Assembly (NCBI GenBank): GCA_031270145.1
Contig: JAISYD010000222.1
Location: forward strand, 1-6,603
Source of the DNA: Planctomycetota bacterium
Lineage (GTDB): Bacteria > Planctomycetota > SZUA-567
DNA: 6,603 nucleotides
Direction: 5' to 3'
Shown piece by piece: positions 6,429-6,603 of this stretch; the stretch's first letter is position 1; each line of letters opens with the position of its first letter. A program made the translations under genes and the position numbers. The notes under the pieces were generated by a model that worked only from the letters and a program-made list of their open reading frames with translations, did no database searches and was not told the origin of the DNA.

Positions 6429-6603
6429 ATGCGAAGGATTGTTTTGGTCCTTGCCGCCCTGTTGCTCGCCGCCGCCCCGGGGGCGGATCCGGCGGGAGCG
6501 CCGGCCGATTTGCGGCAGATCCTGGCGGCGGCCCGGCGGGACGTGTTCCCGGCCGTGATTTTCCTGATGCCGGTGGCCGAGCGCTTCGACGCCGGCAAGC
6601 TGG
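6429..6603 (+). CDS. Exported protein, N-terminal fragment (cut by window edge)
   Basis: Only the first 58 codons are present; the frame is still open at the right edge. The start MRRIVLVLAALLLAAAPGAD has a positively charged n-region, a hydrophobic core of about 12 residues and small residues at a likely signal peptidase I site near residues 19-25, so the protein is probably exported. The mature part begins with a helix (DLRQILAAARRDVFPAVIFL) and then PVAERFDAGKL. This kind of opening, with a hydrophobic strand after 'DVFPAV', recalls the region before the protease domain in HtrA/DegP-like trypsin-fold proteins, but the fragment holds no catalytic motif, so this is only a guess. The 23-base gap suggests it is transcribed with the upstream dehydrogenase gene. 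Confidence 0.75.
   Translation, partial: MRRIVLVLAALLLAAAPGADPAGAPADLRQILAAARRDVFPAVIFLMPVAERFDAGKL

Noticed and set aside
1..6603. Mobile element, CRISPR array, tRNA or phage signal
   Set aside because: No regularly spaced repeats, transposase or integrase motifs, tRNA cloverleaf or attachment-site-like duplication was found; gene content looks like ordinary chromosome.

Overview
This is a G+C-rich (roughly two-thirds G+C by eye) bacterial chromosomal segment in which every credible gene lies on the + strand. Codon use is strongly G/C-ending throughout. Nothing marks a mobile element: I see no transposase, integrase, terminal inverted repeats, tRNA, rRNA or CRISPR array. The last, cut-off gene begins with a Sec-type signal peptide. 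The set of genes does not fix a phylum. A Gram-negative-type, possibly uncultured lineage is my guess, not a result.

Layout. (1) 2-1705: the 3' part of a large protein with a disordered proline/glycine-rich first half and a TPR-like helical second half; its true start lies left of the window. (2) 1718-2512: a calcineurin-like metallophosphoesterase with all metal-binding motifs. (3) 2532-3974: a glycoside hydrolase family 57 (GH57) protein. (4) 3964-5169: glutamate 5-kinase (proB) with a C-terminal PUA domain, overlapping the GH57 gene by 11 bases. Genes 1-4 are separated by 12 bases, 19 bases and an overlap, so they look like one transcription unit. (5) 5170-5454: the only real intergenic region, with an A+T-richer patch and several inverted repeats. 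(6) 5455-6405: an NAD-dependent D-isomer-specific 2-hydroxyacid dehydrogenase of CtBP/phosphoglycerate-dehydrogenase type. (7) 6429 to the right edge: the first 58 codons of an exported protein, 23 bases after gene 6, so probably in the same transcript.

How the genes work together is mostly unclear. ProB starts proline synthesis, and GH57 enzymes act on alpha-glucans. The overlap suggests co-translation, and a shared role in osmotic or carbon-storage balance is possible but unproven. proA, the usual partner of proB, is not in the window.

I found no clear new system. The points most worth a second look are the repeated SLF motif in the proline-rich protein, a His-to-Gln change in the first GH57 motif, the GH57-proB overlap, and the structured 5170-5454 intergenic region.
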